Shown: positions 1 through 9,339 of the stretch, one piece after another
Position numbering within the stretch: position 1 is the first letter of the stretch
How the letters are laid out: every line of letters begins with the position of its first letter
Assembly: GCF_900113285.1 (NCBI RefSeq)
Contig: NZ_FOOT01000001.1
Coordinates: 1-64,000 of the forward strand
Reading direction: 5' to 3'
Length of the DNA stretch: 64,000 nt
Source: Pontibacter chinhatensis
GTDB lineage: Bacteria; Bacteroidota; Bacteroidia; Cytophagales; Hymenobacteraceae
Notes under the pieces: generated by a model
Databases searched by the model: none
Told to the model about the DNA's origin: nothing
What the model saw: only the letters and a program-made list of their open reading frames with translations
Program-made: the position numbers and the translations under genes

Positions 1-88
1 TCTTTTTTTTCATCTTATGTAAGAGTTAAGTGTGAATTAAAAGGTAGCTCTTATCCGCTGCTTTTTAAAACCCTTTACCAAAGGTTTA

Positions 89-155
89 GTGCAACAAAGT
101 TCAGCCTTTATGCTCGGCTTTGCCTCGCTCATCGGCTGCACTAACTCCGTTATGT
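89..155 (+). other. attC-like integron recombination site
   Basis: The ends can pair as in an integron attC site. The outer box GTGCAAC (89-95) faces GTTATGT (149-155). The inner AAAGTT (96-101) faces AACTCC (143-148), and CAGCC (102-106) pairs with GGCTG (134-138). CACT (139-142) is left unpaired, like the extrahelical bases of attC. The outer boxes each deviate by one base from the RYYYAAC/GTTRRRY consensus. The small membrane gene starts 17 bp beyond the right end, the normal cassette arrangement. No integrase gene is in the window. Confidence 0.45.
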
Positions 156-172
156 GCAATTGGGATTAATAA

Positions 173-577
173 ATGAGAATATACAACTACCTATTCTATA
201 AGTCTTACCAACTGGCAATCAAGTCAAGGAACTTCGATGATATGCCAGTATTAGGTGGTATAGTATTTTTAGTGCTATGCCTAATGTTCAACCTCTTTAC
301 TGTTATGCTCACTTTAGAAGGGCTTGGACTAATGGAAATCAATTTAGATGAAAAGTATAAGTATCTCTTTTCATTAGCTTTGGTGTTAATTGTTCTGTTT
401 TATTATCTCCAAGGCAATAGGTATGAAAGAATAATTGAACATTATCATAAAATGGAAATCAGGCAGGGAACCGGCCTACACCCTATACTGGTAATTGCTC
501 TCTACTATACTTCAAGCTTTGTTTTACTATTGATAGCTGGATTATTCAAAAATGGTGACTGGATTTTCAGCAAATAA
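173..577 (+). CDS. Small integral membrane protein, cassette-like
   Basis: A 134-residue protein of unknown function with about four hydrophobic segments: residues 26-47, 65-80 and 104-126 are clear, and the amphipathic N-terminus may lie at the membrane. A charged stretch rich in Arg, Glu, His and Lys sits mid-protein. Its layout resembles the 118-residue protein at 47261-47617, and I infer that they share a family. The gene is AT-rich compared with its neighbours, uses A/T-ending codons and contains no exact copy of the octamer repeated elsewhere. An attC-like site ends 17 bp upstream and half of a similar site lies 22 bp downstream, so it may be a captured cassette. No clear ribosome binding site is visible; the start is the first ATG. 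Confidence 0.75.
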   Translation: MRIYNYLFYKSYQLAIKSRNFDDMPVLGGIVFLVLCLMFNLFTVMLTLEGLGLMEINLDEKYKYLFSLALVLIVLFYYLQGNRYERIIEHYHKMEIRQGTGLHPILVIALYYTSSFVLLLIAGLFKNGDWIFSK

Positions 578-598
578 AAGTTTGAAAAGAAATAACAA

Positions 599-620
599 AA
601 GCACATAATATAGTTCAGCC
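599..620 (+). repeat. Left half of an attC-like site
   Basis: GCACATAATATAGTTCAGCC at 601-620 closely matches the left arm of the 89-155 site (AGTTCAGCC) and the reverse complement of its right arm (GCACATAA, then AGTT, then CAGCC). No matching right half (GGCTG, AACT, GTT) was found before the next gene. The site therefore looks truncated, as if the cassette array had been eroded here. Confidence 0.35.
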
Positions 621-927
621 AGCAGGTTTATAACTTACACTGTTCCTATGACAATTGAGAAAAAAATTAGAAAAGCTCAAACCAACACGGCACAGGCACC
701 ACTCTGTTACACCTCGTTCGCAGCCTTATATACAAGCACCGTTAGAGTAAATTATTTGAGTATAAGCTCATCAACGCAGGAAGTACTTTAAAACCGAAGG
801 GAGCGCATAAGGTATGGTAAGAGGGGGGCATAGGGAATAAGTACTAACCTCCACTTACCTGTATGCTCTCTGTTCACCCCTGAAAGCTGAAGTATAAATT
901 ATACTACCGTGAACTACACCAATAGCT
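621..927. other. Intergenic region, no gene seen
   Basis: About 300 bp between the cassette-like gene and the arginase-family gene. No open frame with coding character, tRNA or strong hairpin was seen. One AGTATAAA copy lies at 891-898, 30 bp before the next start codon. A GTTAGAG at 741-747 resembles an attC right box, but I could find no paired left arm. Confidence 0.5.
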
Positions 928-1848
928 ATGGAAAACATTGTCATACTTGAATTTCCCTCCAACCTGGGCCTGCGGGAGCCAATTCCGGGGCAGGAGCCCG
1001 GTGTTAGGAAGTTGCCAACTTGGTTGCGGCGGCACGGCTTTCACCAATTGATAGACCCGGCAGAGGTCGTGTCGCTTGAAGCGCCGCCCTATCGCATGGA
1101 GCGTGACGAGGAATCCAAAGTACTGAATGCAGATGCGCTTATTCAGTATGCGAAAGAGCAAGCCTCCGTGCTGACGCGTGTTTTATCAGAAGGGAATTTC
1201 GCCCTTATACTTGGTGGTGACTGCAGTATACTGCTAGGGGCCGCCCTGGCCTTGAAAAGCCGCGGTAACTATGCCTTGTTTTACTTGGATGGCCATACTG
1301 ATTTTATGGGGCCTGAACTTTCTGAGACAGGAGGTTTGGGAGGCATGGCTGCGGCAGTCGCCGCCGGAGTAGGGCACGAGAAACTGGTCAACATCAACGG
1401 GCAGAGGCCTTATATACAGGAAAAGTATGTGTGGTGCGTTGGCAACCGGGAGTATGATGCGGAGTATGAGCGCTCCATCATTGACGCTGAGGCAAAGTAT
1501 GTGAGCTTGACCATGCTCCGGAAAGAAGGAATCAGCCGCTGCGTGAATTCCTTTCTTGAAATGGTTGAAAGGGAAAACCTGGATGGATTCTGGCTGCATA
1601 TTGACGTAGATGTGTTGGACGACGAGCTCATGCCTGCCGTGGATAGCAGAACGCCCGGAGGTCTAGGTTATGACGAGTTCAACCAACTAGTAACCATGCT
1701 CTTATCCAGCCCGAAAGCAGCGGGAGTAGAGATTACCATATTGGACCCGGATCTAGACAATTCGGGGAAATACACCAAGGAATTCGTGCGGCACTTTACC
1801 CATACTTTCCTTGAGGCGCGGAAGAACCTTCGGCAGGGCAGCGCGTGA
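928..1848 (+). CDS. Arginase/agmatinase-family ureohydrolase
   Basis: A 306-residue ureohydrolase, a family of binuclear manganese enzymes that hydrolyse arginine, agmatine or formiminoglutamate. The metal-binding blocks are in order: GGDCS (about residue 96), DGHTD (about 117) and HIDVDVLD (about 227), then a late EITILDPDLD. The first block has Cys where classical arginases have the metal-ligating His (GGDHS), and Ser of SxDxD is His here. Substrate cannot be assigned from sequence; a divergent arginase or another amidinohydrolase is possible. Length is normal for the family. The gene is convergent with the DUF922 gene, with only 6 bp between the stop codons. Confidence 0.85.
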   Translation: MENIVILEFPSNLGLREPIPGQEPGVRKLPTWLRRHGFHQLIDPAEVVSLEAPPYRMERDEESKVLNADALIQYAKEQASVLTRVLSEGNFALILGGDCSILLGAALALKSRGNYALFYLDGHTDFMGPELSETGGLGGMAAAVAAGVGHEKLVNINGQRPYIQEKYVWCVGNREYDAEYERSIIDAEAKYVSLTMLRKEGISRCVNSFLEMVERENLDGFWLHIDVDVLDDELMPAVDSRTPGGLGYDEFNQLVTMLLSSPKAAGVEITILDPDLDNSGKYTKEFVRHFTHTFLEARKNLRQGSA

Positions 1849-1854
1849 TACGAG

Positions 1855-3006
1855 CTACAGGCTACCTAACTCCTGGGCAATCTTCTTGTTCCACCGTTCC
1901 TGAGCCGCCTGGTCGAGCCCGTGGCGGGTTTCAGCGTCGTACTGGTCCTGCAGCTGGTTCATCTCCCGGTACGACTCAATAAAGTGGTATTGGATGATGC
2001 TGTTGTAGTCCACCACAGATAGTATCTCCGGCGTAATTTTTTTCTTAAAGCGCTCGGCCACCAATTTTACCAAGTCAAAGTGCCTTTGCTCGTGGTTCAG
2101 GCTGTAGGCGTTGCGCGCGTCGGGCTTTACCCAGGAGGAGCTTTGCAGCACGTATACTTTCATGTCGAGGTATAGCTGCAGCTCCCCGTTTACTACCTCG
2201 CTGCGGCCTTCGTAAGCGAAGCTGGGGAAAACGGCGGCTGCAAATTTGCTTGGCTTAGAGGGGCTGCCGGTAAAGTCGCCCCAATTAAGCGGGCGGCTGG
2301 GGGAGTAAAAGACAGTGTCGGAGGGAGCGCTGGCCGCGTAATCCGAAAAAATGACTTTTATACTTTTGGCCAGCCGTGGGTTAGAGCTGGCATTCTCTTC
2401 CATCCACTTGTTAAAGTATGCCAGCGCTCCCGTCAGTGATTGGCGAAGGGCAGGTTCTATCGCCTCCTCCTGGCCGGCCGGCCTGTTGTAGCGAACGCCT
2501 CCTTTATACTCTGTTAAGGGGATAATTTCGCCGTTTCCCTGCATTTCGAACTTCATGGCCGTTACCGCCTGCCCCTGCACACGGCCACCTGCTGCTGGCG
2601 ATTCCTTTAGCTCAAACTCCTTCAGGGTAATGATGATGGGGCGCAGCTTTTTATTTGCCGGAATGCCTTTGCCTATGAACTGCTGCACGGCCTGAAGGCC
2701 TCCCCCTTGCAGGTCTACGGGCACAGCGGCGGTTGCCATGGCCTTGCCTGGGACGGGAGCAGGTATGATATGGGCTACGGCAGCCTTGTTCGGGCGCTCA
2801 TCCACCACTTGGGCCACAAAAAACTCCTTTGGCGTAAACCCGAGCGCTTCTGTCTTCAGCACAATAGGGGTAATACCAGTATCCGCCGGCAAGATGGCGG
2901 ACATCATGCTAACCAGCAGCAGGAGGATGAGCCCCCAAAGGGCGACTTGCTTCACAAACCTGGTGCTGCGATGCGCCTTGCGGCCATTTTTATTAAAGAA
3001 ACTCAT
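1855..3006 (-). CDS. DUF922 membrane-anchored metalloprotease-like protein
   Basis: A 383-residue protein from the ATG at 3006. The open frame extends upstream, but that extension carries several copies of the dispersed octamer and reads as non-coding. A membrane segment lies near residues 20-40 (LWGLILLLLVSMM). The C-terminal half has the DUF922 signature: RPLNWGDF followed by an alanine-rich stretch, then NHEQRHFDL, an HExxH zinc-protease motif. Catalysis is inferred from the motif only. The middle (about residues 60-250) is not recognised. The product is probably anchored in the inner membrane with the HExxH domain outside the cytoplasm. Confidence 0.75.
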   Translation of the reverse strand: MSFFNKNGRKAHRSTRFVKQVALWGLILLLLVSMMSAILPADTGITPIVLKTEALGFTPKEFFVAQVVDERPNKAAVAHIIPAPVPGKAMATAAVPVDLQGGGLQAVQQFIGKGIPANKKLRPIIITLKEFELKESPAAGGRVQGQAVTAMKFEMQGNGEIIPLTEYKGGVRYNRPAGQEEAIEPALRQSLTGALAYFNKWMEENASSNPRLAKSIKVIFSDYAASAPSDTVFYSPSRPLNWGDFTGSPSKPSKFAAAVFPSFAYEGRSEVVNGELQLYLDMKVYVLQSSSWVKPDARNAYSLNHEQRHFDLVKLVAERFKKKITPEILSVVDYNSIIQYHFIESYREMNQLQDQYDAETRHGLDQAAQERWNKKIAQELGSL

Positions 3007-3215
3007 GGAAGTATAAACTAAACCAGCCAATGGCTGTACCTTAAAAACGGTTTTCCCGGCTGTGTGGTATAAAACACCCCTGAAGGCAATTGAGTTCTGC
3101 TTTTCTGCTACCATAAGTACAGGTTTATACTTTATGTTTAAGACAGAGGCCTTAAATTTGTAGAAGCGGCCCTGCAAGTATAAATTGCCTGTTTACCCGC
3201 TATACTTACATTACC

Positions 3216-4262
3216 ATGTCCCATACACCCGAAGGCATTTTAGAGCAGCTCAAGCAACGGCAGTTTGCCCCTGTATACTTTCTGCAGGGCGAAGAGGCGT
3301 ATTACATCGATACCATTGCCGGTTACATTGAGGCGCATGCCTTGCAGGAGCACGAGAAAGGCTTTAACCAGGTGGTGCTTTACGGCAAAGACGTGGATGT
3401 GTCGCAGGTGCTGTTGCAGGCCAAGCGCTTCCCGATGATGTCGGACCGCTCGGTGGTAATAGTGAAGGAAGCCCAAAGTATCGTGGATATTGAGAAAGAG
3501 GAAGGGATGAGGCAGCTAGAGGCTTACCTGCAAAACCCGCTGCCCTCTACCATACTTGTCTTCTGTTACAAGCACAAGTCGCTGGACGGGCGCAAGTCGC
3601 TGGCAAAGGCGGTGCAGAAGCACGCCGTGCTGCTTACCACCAAAAAGCTCTACGAAAACCAGGTACCCGCCTGGATCAACAGCTACCTCCGGAGCAAGGG
3701 CATGAAGGCCACGCAGCAGGCCGTGCAGCTCCTTGCCGAGTATATCGGCTCTGACCTGTCCAGGCTGGCAAATGAAATCGACAAGCTGCTGATAAACCTC
3801 AGGCCGGGCGCCACCGTGGATGAAGGATTGGTGCAGGAGAACGTAGGTATCAGCAAGGAATACAACATCTTCGAGCTGCAGGCGGCCCTCATCGCGCGCG
3901 ACCCGCTGAAGGCTAACCGCATCATCCATTATTTTGAGGCGAACCCGAAGAACAACCCGCTCATCCCGAACCTGACGATGCTGTTTACCTTCTTCACCAA
4001 AATTCTGGTGCTGCATGCTCAGGCCGACAAGTCGGAGGGAGGGCTGAAGAAAAGCCTGGGCAACCAGGCCTGGAAGGTGAAGGATTACATGCAGGCCATG
4101 CGGGTATACCCCCTGCCACGCTGCGTAGATATCATCCACTTCATCCGGGTGGCCGACCTGCAGGTGAAAGGTATAACCGGGGGCGATGTGAGTGAGGCCG
4201 ATATCCTGCGCGAGCTGGTTTTCAAGATCCTGCACCCGGTACCGCGGGCGATGGCCTCCTAA
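3216..4262 (+). CDS. holA: DNA polymerase III subunit delta
   Basis: A 348-residue clamp-loader subunit. Delta binds and opens the beta sliding clamp within the delta/gamma-tau/delta-prime complex. It opens with the typical PVYFLQGEEAYYID block, has the long helical middle (SDLSRLANEIDKLL) and the collar-domain end with EYNIFELQAALI. Length is normal. It starts at an ATG 39 bp downstream of a cluster of octamer copies (3124 and 3177). It is a single-gene unit between the divergent DUF922 gene and the TPR gene. Confidence 0.93.
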   Translation: MSHTPEGILEQLKQRQFAPVYFLQGEEAYYIDTIAGYIEAHALQEHEKGFNQVVLYGKDVDVSQVLLQAKRFPMMSDRSVVIVKEAQSIVDIEKEEGMRQLEAYLQNPLPSTILVFCYKHKSLDGRKSLAKAVQKHAVLLTTKKLYENQVPAWINSYLRSKGMKATQQAVQLLAEYIGSDLSRLANEIDKLLINLRPGATVDEGLVQENVGISKEYNIFELQAALIARDPLKANRIIHYFEANPKNNPLIPNLTMLFTFFTKILVLHAQADKSEGGLKKSLGNQAWKVKDYMQAMRVYPLPRCVDIIHFIRVADLQVKGITGGDVSEADILRELVFKILHPVPRAMAS

Positions 4263-4363
4263 GGGTTATTTTTCCACAGATACAATAAAAGGCTTATACT
4301 GGCCATTGTTATAGAGATCTGGCTAATCCTGAGCGGTTATACTTTTAAAAAATACAAAGGCCG

Positions 4364-4392
4364 TTGTGGCTTTCTAAAAATTACTAACTTTG
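4364..4392 (+). promoter_or_regulatory. Putative promoter of the TPR/TonB cluster
   Basis: TAACTTTG at 4385-4392 fits the Bacteroidota -7 box TAnnTTTG, with TTG at 4364-4366 18 bp upstream as the -33 element. The start codon of the TPR gene is 95 bp downstream. Octamer copies lie on both sides (a seven-base match near 4337 and a full copy at 4429). Confidence 0.5.
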
Positions 4393-4487
4393 AGTGAGGT
4401 AGTATGAGCGGCGGCAACCCATCGCTTTTTTATACTTTCTTTTCAATCAGACATTAACGAGCTGCCCTTTGGGGCGAATGAGCAAAA

Positions 4488-7400
4488 ATGAAGATAGGTT
4501 ACAAAATAGCACTTGCATCGGTACTGGCTGGCGGTTCCCATGTGGTGGTGGCGCAGCACACGCAGGCCTTCACCTCCGAGGAGCGGTTCTTTCATGAAGG
4601 CGTAGAACTTTTTGACAGGGCCAAGTATGGCGCGGCACAGGAGGCGTTTAAAAAGTATATCGAGCTGATTGGGGATGATGCCAAAACAGCTGATGCGCAG
4701 TATTACTACGCCCTGAGCGGTCTGTACCTGTTGCACCCGGACGCTGAGCAGCTGGTGCTAAATTTTGTGCGCAAGTACCCGACTCACCCGAAAACAGCGC
4801 TGGCTAACTACGAGCTGGGCTTGTATTACTTCGAGCAGAAAAATTACAAGCAGGCTGTGGAACTGCTGAAAGATGCGCCGCTGCACCTGCTCAGCATCAA
4901 GCAGACCAAAGAGCTGGAGTTTAAGCTGGGTTATTCCTACTTCGCTACCAAGGACTTCGACAACGCCAAGATCTGGTTCGACAAGAACAAGACAACCGGT
5001 TTCCGGGAGGACGAGCATCGTTTTGCCTTTGCCTCTAACTACTATGCCGGCTATATCTCGTACCGCAAAGGCGACTATGCCGCGGCCAAGGAAGATTTGA
5101 AGATTGCCGAGAAGAACGAGGCCTATGCCCGTATCGTGCCTTACATGATCACCGAGATCCTCTACAAGGAGAACGATGTGTACGAGGTGATACGCTATGG
5201 CGAGGCAGCACTGGCCCAGAAGCCGGAAGTGCAGCAGCGCGATGAGATAGCTCTGCTCGTGGGGGATGCTTACTACCAGCGCGCCGAGTATAAAACAGCG
5301 GAGAAATACTTCAGCGAGTATGCCAAGGGCAAGCGCTCTCTGGATCCGGTGGTACAGTATAAAATTGCCTATACCGACTATAAGAACAATAACTACAAAA
5401 ACGCCATTGCTAACTTCAAAACAGTGGCGCTTAAGAAAGACTCGCTGGGGCAGAATGCAGCCTACTACCTGGGCCTGAGCTACCTGCGTGATAACAACAA
5501 ACAGTTTGCCCTTACCGCTTTTGACCAGGCCCGTAAAAACGACCAGGATAAAGCAGTTACGGAGGCAGCTACCCTCAAGTATGCACAGGTAAACTTCGAC
5601 CTGGGTAATTTCCGTGAGGTAATCAACTCACTTTCTGATTTCTCTGCCAAGTATCCTAAGTCAGAAGAGGCAGAGGAGGCCGACCGCCTGCTAAGCGAAT
5701 CATACTTTGGCTCTAACGACTATGCCGCCGCCATCCGCCACATCGAGGCAATGGACAAGAAAAGCTGGCGCATACTGCAGACCTACCAGCGGGTAACGTA
5801 CTATCACGGCGTTAACTTGTTTAACGACAGCAAATTCCCGCAGGCGGTGGCCATGCTCGATAAGTCGCTCCAGTATCCTTATGACAAGGAGGTGACAGCG
5901 GCCAGCCATTTCGTGAAGGGTGAAGCCTATTCCATTGGGCAGCGCTACAACGATGCTATCAACAGCTACGCTGCCGTATTCCGCACAGCCCCTAACGCTA
6001 AAGAGGATTACTACATCAAATCCCGCTACGGTATAGGCTATGCTTACTTTAACACGAAGGAGTATGACAAGGCCCTAACCCACTTTAAGGCCTTCCTGGA
6101 CAATGTGCAGCCAAGTAACCCGAACTACAACGATGCGACGGTGCGCCTGGCGGACACCTACTATGTAAACAAGAATTACAACGAGGCGCTGCGCCTGTAC
6201 GAGCGTGTTATTTCCAGCAGCTCCCCTGACCGTGACTATGCCCTCTTCCAGAAAGGCGTAGTGCTCAGCATCCAGAATCAGAGCGGGCGTGCCAAGGACG
6301 CGTTGCTGGAGCTGATGAACTCCTACAAGACTTCACGCTACCGCGACGATGCCATGTACCAGTACGCCATCATCGACTTTGAGTCAGGCAACTACCAGGC
6401 AGCAGTGCAGGGCTTTTCAAGAGTGATAAACGAGATGCCGGACAGCAGACTGGTACCAAACGCCCTGCAGAAGCGTGGCCTTGCCTACTCTAACCTGCGC
6501 CGCAACGACCTGGCCATTGCCGACCAGCAACGTGTACTCGACGAGTTCCCGGATTCGAGGGTAGCCAGCGGTGCGCTTTATAGTTTGCAGGAGGTGCTGG
6601 GGCAGGAGAACCGCAGCAGCGAGTTCGACAAGTATGTGGAGCGCTACAAGTCTGCTAACCCAGAAAGCAATGCGCTGGAAAGTATAGAGTTTGAGGCTGC
6701 TAAGACGTTATACTTCAACCAAAACTACAAGGAGGCAGCCGCCAAATTAGAGAACTACATCAACACGTATCCGAAGAGCAGCTTTATACCGGACGCACGT
6801 TATTACCTGGCCGATTCCTACCTGCGCAGCGAGAGAAAGCAGGAGGGTGTGAAGGTGATGAAGCAGGTGGTACAGGAGAACCGCTCCGAGTTCACGAACC
6901 GCGCCATCCAGCGCGTGGCTGACATGGAGTTTGAGGTAGGCAACTATCCGGAGGCTATCAAATACTATAGCCGCCTGCGCGATGTAGCCACCAACCGCCG
7001 CGAGCAGCAGACCGCTCTTCTTGGCCTGATGCAGAGCTACTACAATACGAAGGACTTTGCCGCAACCAAGCGTGTGGCCGGTGAGCTGATCAGCCAGGGC
7101 AATGCCTCACTGAACGCTTACAACTCGGCGTTGCTGCACCGGGCGAAAGCCACGTTGGCACAGGGCAACATGAGCCAGGCCCTCACAGAGCTGCGCGAAA
7201 CCACCGCTTCAGCTACTGACATACACGGCGCGGAGGCACATTACCTCATCTCTGAGACCATGTACAAGCAGAAGCAGTATCAGCCAGCACTGGATCATGC
7301 CTTTGAGTTCAGCAATAAATTTGGCAACTACGACTACTGGCTGGGCAAGACCTTCCTGCTGATTGCCGACATTTACACGGTTCAGAAGGAGATGTTCCAG

Positions 7401-7607
7401 GCACGTGCCACGCTCAACTCTATCATTGAGAATGCGCCAAATCAGGAAATTGTGGCGGAGGCGAAGCAGAAGCTGGCCAAGCTCGAAGGCAACGGCAGCC
7501 AGGGTGTGCAGCCGCAGAATCTGCAGCAAAATAAAAAGGACACTATTATCCTGGAGCCGGTAGATACGAGCAGCGAACCAGTAGACACGACCGGTTGGCA
7601 GAACTAA
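4488..7607 (+). CDS. Large periplasmic tetratricopeptide-repeat protein
   Basis: A 1039-residue exported protein with an N-terminal signal peptide (about residues 1-23, ending VVVAQ). The rest is a chain of tetratricopeptide-like helical repeats, seen as recurring A-x-Y-x-L-G and YPKS/FPDS linkers (for example AKYPKSEEAEEA, INTYPKSSFIPDA). It ends in a short low-complexity tail rich in Gln, Asp and Thr. The specific function is unknown; TPR arrays act as protein-binding scaffolds. It is the first gene of a same-strand cluster with the barrel, HU/SPOR and ExbB-ExbD-TonB genes, which suggests a structural role in the envelope. Codon use matches the neighbours. Confidence 0.85.
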   Translation: MKIGYKIALASVLAGGSHVVVAQHTQAFTSEERFFHEGVELFDRAKYGAAQEAFKKYIELIGDDAKTADAQYYYALSGLYLLHPDAEQLVLNFVRKYPTHPKTALANYELGLYYFEQKNYKQAVELLKDAPLHLLSIKQTKELEFKLGYSYFATKDFDNAKIWFDKNKTTGFREDEHRFAFASNYYAGYISYRKGDYAAAKEDLKIAEKNEAYARIVPYMITEILYKENDVYEVIRYGEAALAQKPEVQQRDEIALLVGDAYYQRAEYKTAEKYFSEYAKGKRSLDPVVQYKIAYTDYKNNNYKNAIANFKTVALKKDSLGQNAAYYLGLSYLRDNNKQFALTAFDQARKNDQDKAVTEAATLKYAQVNFDLGNFREVINSLSDFSAKYPKSEEAEEADRLLSESYFGSNDYAAAIRHIEAMDKKSWRILQTYQRVTYYHGVNLFNDSKFPQAVAMLDKSLQYPYDKEVTAASHFVKGEAYSIGQRYNDAINSYAAVFRTAPNAKEDYYIKSRYGIGYAYFNTKEYDKALTHFKAFLDNVQPSNPNYNDATVRLADTYYVNKNYNEALRLYERVISSSSPDRDYALFQKGVVLSIQNQSGRAKDALLELMNSYKTSRYRDDAMYQYAIIDFESGNYQAAVQGFSRVINEMPDSRLVPNALQKRGLAYSNLRRNDLAIADQQRVLDEFPDSRVASGALYSLQEVLGQENRSSEFDKYVERYKSANPESNALESIEFEAAKTLYFNQNYKEAAAKLENYINTYPKSSFIPDARYYLADSYLRSERKQEGVKVMKQVVQENRSEFTNRAIQRVADMEFEVGNYPEAIKYYSRLRDVATNRREQQTALLGLMQSYYNTKDFAATKRVAGELISQGNASLNAYNSALLHRAKATLAQGNMSQALTELRETTASATDIHGAEAHYLISETMYKQKQYQPALDHAFEFSNKFGNYDYWLGKTFLLIADIYTVQKEMFQARATLNSIIENAPNQEIVAEAKQKLAKLEGNGSQGVQPQNLQQNKKDTIILEPVDTSSEPVDTTGWQN

Positions 7608-7638
7608 GCAGCGTTTTATTTAGAAGAGAAAGATCACC

Positions 7639-9330
7639 ATGAGAAATAAATTGAGATTAGCATCACTTGCCATTGTGCTGAGCGTAGGGTACAGCTATCT
7701 GAATACAGCGCAGGCGCAGACCCAGCAAGGATGGTCGGAGGGAGGCAAGCTTCAGGACGCCGAAGTGGTTGTGGAGAAGGACCGCGTGATTGAACTGCCC
7801 CAGGCTGCCCGTAATTACGAGAAGTTCCGCATTAACCCGCCACAGGTAGGCGAGCGCAATGTTCGTTACCGCTTTTCTGATTACCGCCTGCCGGACCAGA
7901 ATGTGGATCTGCAGATGAAGGTGCTGACCATTAAACAGGATGAGCTCAACAAGCTGTATGGCAACTACCTGAAGGCCGGTATTGGGAATTACGGCACCCT
8001 TTACCTGAAGGGCTACTTCCACAACAAACGCAGCAAGGATGCCAGCATCGGGGCAAATTTCAGCCATGTAGCTTCAGCAAAAGGTCCGGTGGATAAGTCT
8101 AACTCTGCTGCCAGCCAGTCAGATATCAGTCTGCACGGCGAGCGCTACCTGCAGGGGCTTACCATTGGCGGCGATTTGAAGTATGGCCGCGAAAAGCGCC
8201 ACTTCTACGGCTACGAGCCAGTGGAAGGTGTGGAGGTGGACAAAGATACCATCAAGCAGGTGTTTAACCGCATCCACGCACAGGGCTTCTTCCACAACCA
8301 GAATTCCAACGCTCCTTTCCTTTACAGAACCAACGCCCGCTTCCGCTACATCAACGACAGGTATGACATGAGCGAGAGCAATTTTGCCGTTGACTTCAGA
8401 AGCGAGTATGGCATCGACGATGTATCGGCCTTTAAGGTGGATGCAGACCTGTCCCTGCTCTCGCACAAGGATTCAACAGACGTGAGCCGTGGCCTATTTA
8501 AGCTCAACGCGGCCTATGAGCGTCAGTTTGATGTGGTGCGCCTGACCATTGGCGCCAAGGTAGCCTACACCGGCGATGAGGTGAACGATGCCCGCCAGTT
8601 TAATGTGTACCCAATGGTGCGTGTTGGCTTAGAGCCGATAAAGGGTAACTTGTTGTTATACGCGGGGATAGGCGGCGACCTTGAAAGAACCACTTTATAT
8701 GACCTGACGCAGGAGAACCCGTTCCTGGCTCCGAACGTGCAGGTAGCCGACGTGAACAAAGGACTGGAGATTTACGGTGGTTTGCAGGCCAATATTGCCA
8801 ATTATGTGCACATTAACGGCCGCGTAGCCTACCAAAACTTCCGCAACCTATACTTCTACAACAACTCTGCGGTAGACCCGTCTAAGTTTGAGCTGGTGTA
8901 TGACGACGGCGTGACAAATGTTTTGAATATTTTTGCAGAGGCTTCTTTCAATTATTCGGATGAGGTGAGGCTTGGATTAAAAGCTGATTATAATAGCTAT
9001 AACACAGCCAGCCTGGAGCAACCCTTCCACCGTCCGGAGCTGATAACGAGCGTTTACGGCACCTACAACTTCTACGACAAGATTCTCTTTAATACAGAAC
9101 TTTATTATATTGGTGATTCGTTTGGCCGTATCACCCGTGCAGACGGGACCACTGAGTTGAGAAAATCGGACTCTATCGTGGACCTGAACCTGAAGGGTGA
9201 CTACAGATTCACCAATAACTTCACGGTGTTCCTGATGGCCAACAATTTGTTTGGGAAAAAGTATGAGCGCTTTGTAAATTACCCGAACAAAAGTATAAAC
9301 CTGATAGGAGGCATAACTTACTCATTCTAA
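7639..9330 (+). CDS. TonB-receptor-like outer-membrane beta-barrel protein
   Basis: A 563-residue protein with a signal peptide (about residues 1-26, ending AQAQ). It has many alternating aromatic and polar strands and a C-terminal segment (NNLFGKKYERFVNYPNKS, then ITYSF) typical of the last strands of TonB-dependent receptors, with a terminal Phe for outer-membrane insertion. It is shorter than a full receptor and no plug domain or carboxypeptidase-like domain is evident, so it may be a barrel-only relative. It lies 31 bp after the TPR gene and 9 bp before the HU/SPOR gene, probably co-transcribed. Ligand unknown. Confidence 0.8.
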   Translation: MRNKLRLASLAIVLSVGYSYLNTAQAQTQQGWSEGGKLQDAEVVVEKDRVIELPQAARNYEKFRINPPQVGERNVRYRFSDYRLPDQNVDLQMKVLTIKQDELNKLYGNYLKAGIGNYGTLYLKGYFHNKRSKDASIGANFSHVASAKGPVDKSNSAASQSDISLHGERYLQGLTIGGDLKYGREKRHFYGYEPVEGVEVDKDTIKQVFNRIHAQGFFHNQNSNAPFLYRTNARFRYINDRYDMSESNFAVDFRSEYGIDDVSAFKVDADLSLLSHKDSTDVSRGLFKLNAAYERQFDVVRLTIGAKVAYTGDEVNDARQFNVYPMVRVGLEPIKGNLLLYAGIGGDLERTTLYDLTQENPFLAPNVQVADVNKGLEIYGGLQANIANYVHINGRVAYQNFRNLYFYNNSAVDPSKFELVYDDGVTNVLNIFAEASFNYSDEVRLGLKADYNSYNTASLEQPFHRPELITSVYGTYNFYDKILFNTELYYIGDSFGRITRADGTTELRKSDSIVDLNLKGDYRFTNNFTVFLMANNLFGKKYERFVNYPNKSINLIGGITYSF

Positions 9331-9339
9331 ACATAGCGT

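Noticed and set aside
690..750. Second complete attC-like site
   Set aside because: GTTAGAG and nearby AAC boxes are present, but the inner arms do not pair; only the half site at 599-620 is supported.
3007..3177. N-terminal extension of the DUF922 protein
   Set aside because: The extension encodes no signal or domain and contains several octamer copies typical of spacers here; the ATG at 3006 gives a proper membrane anchor.
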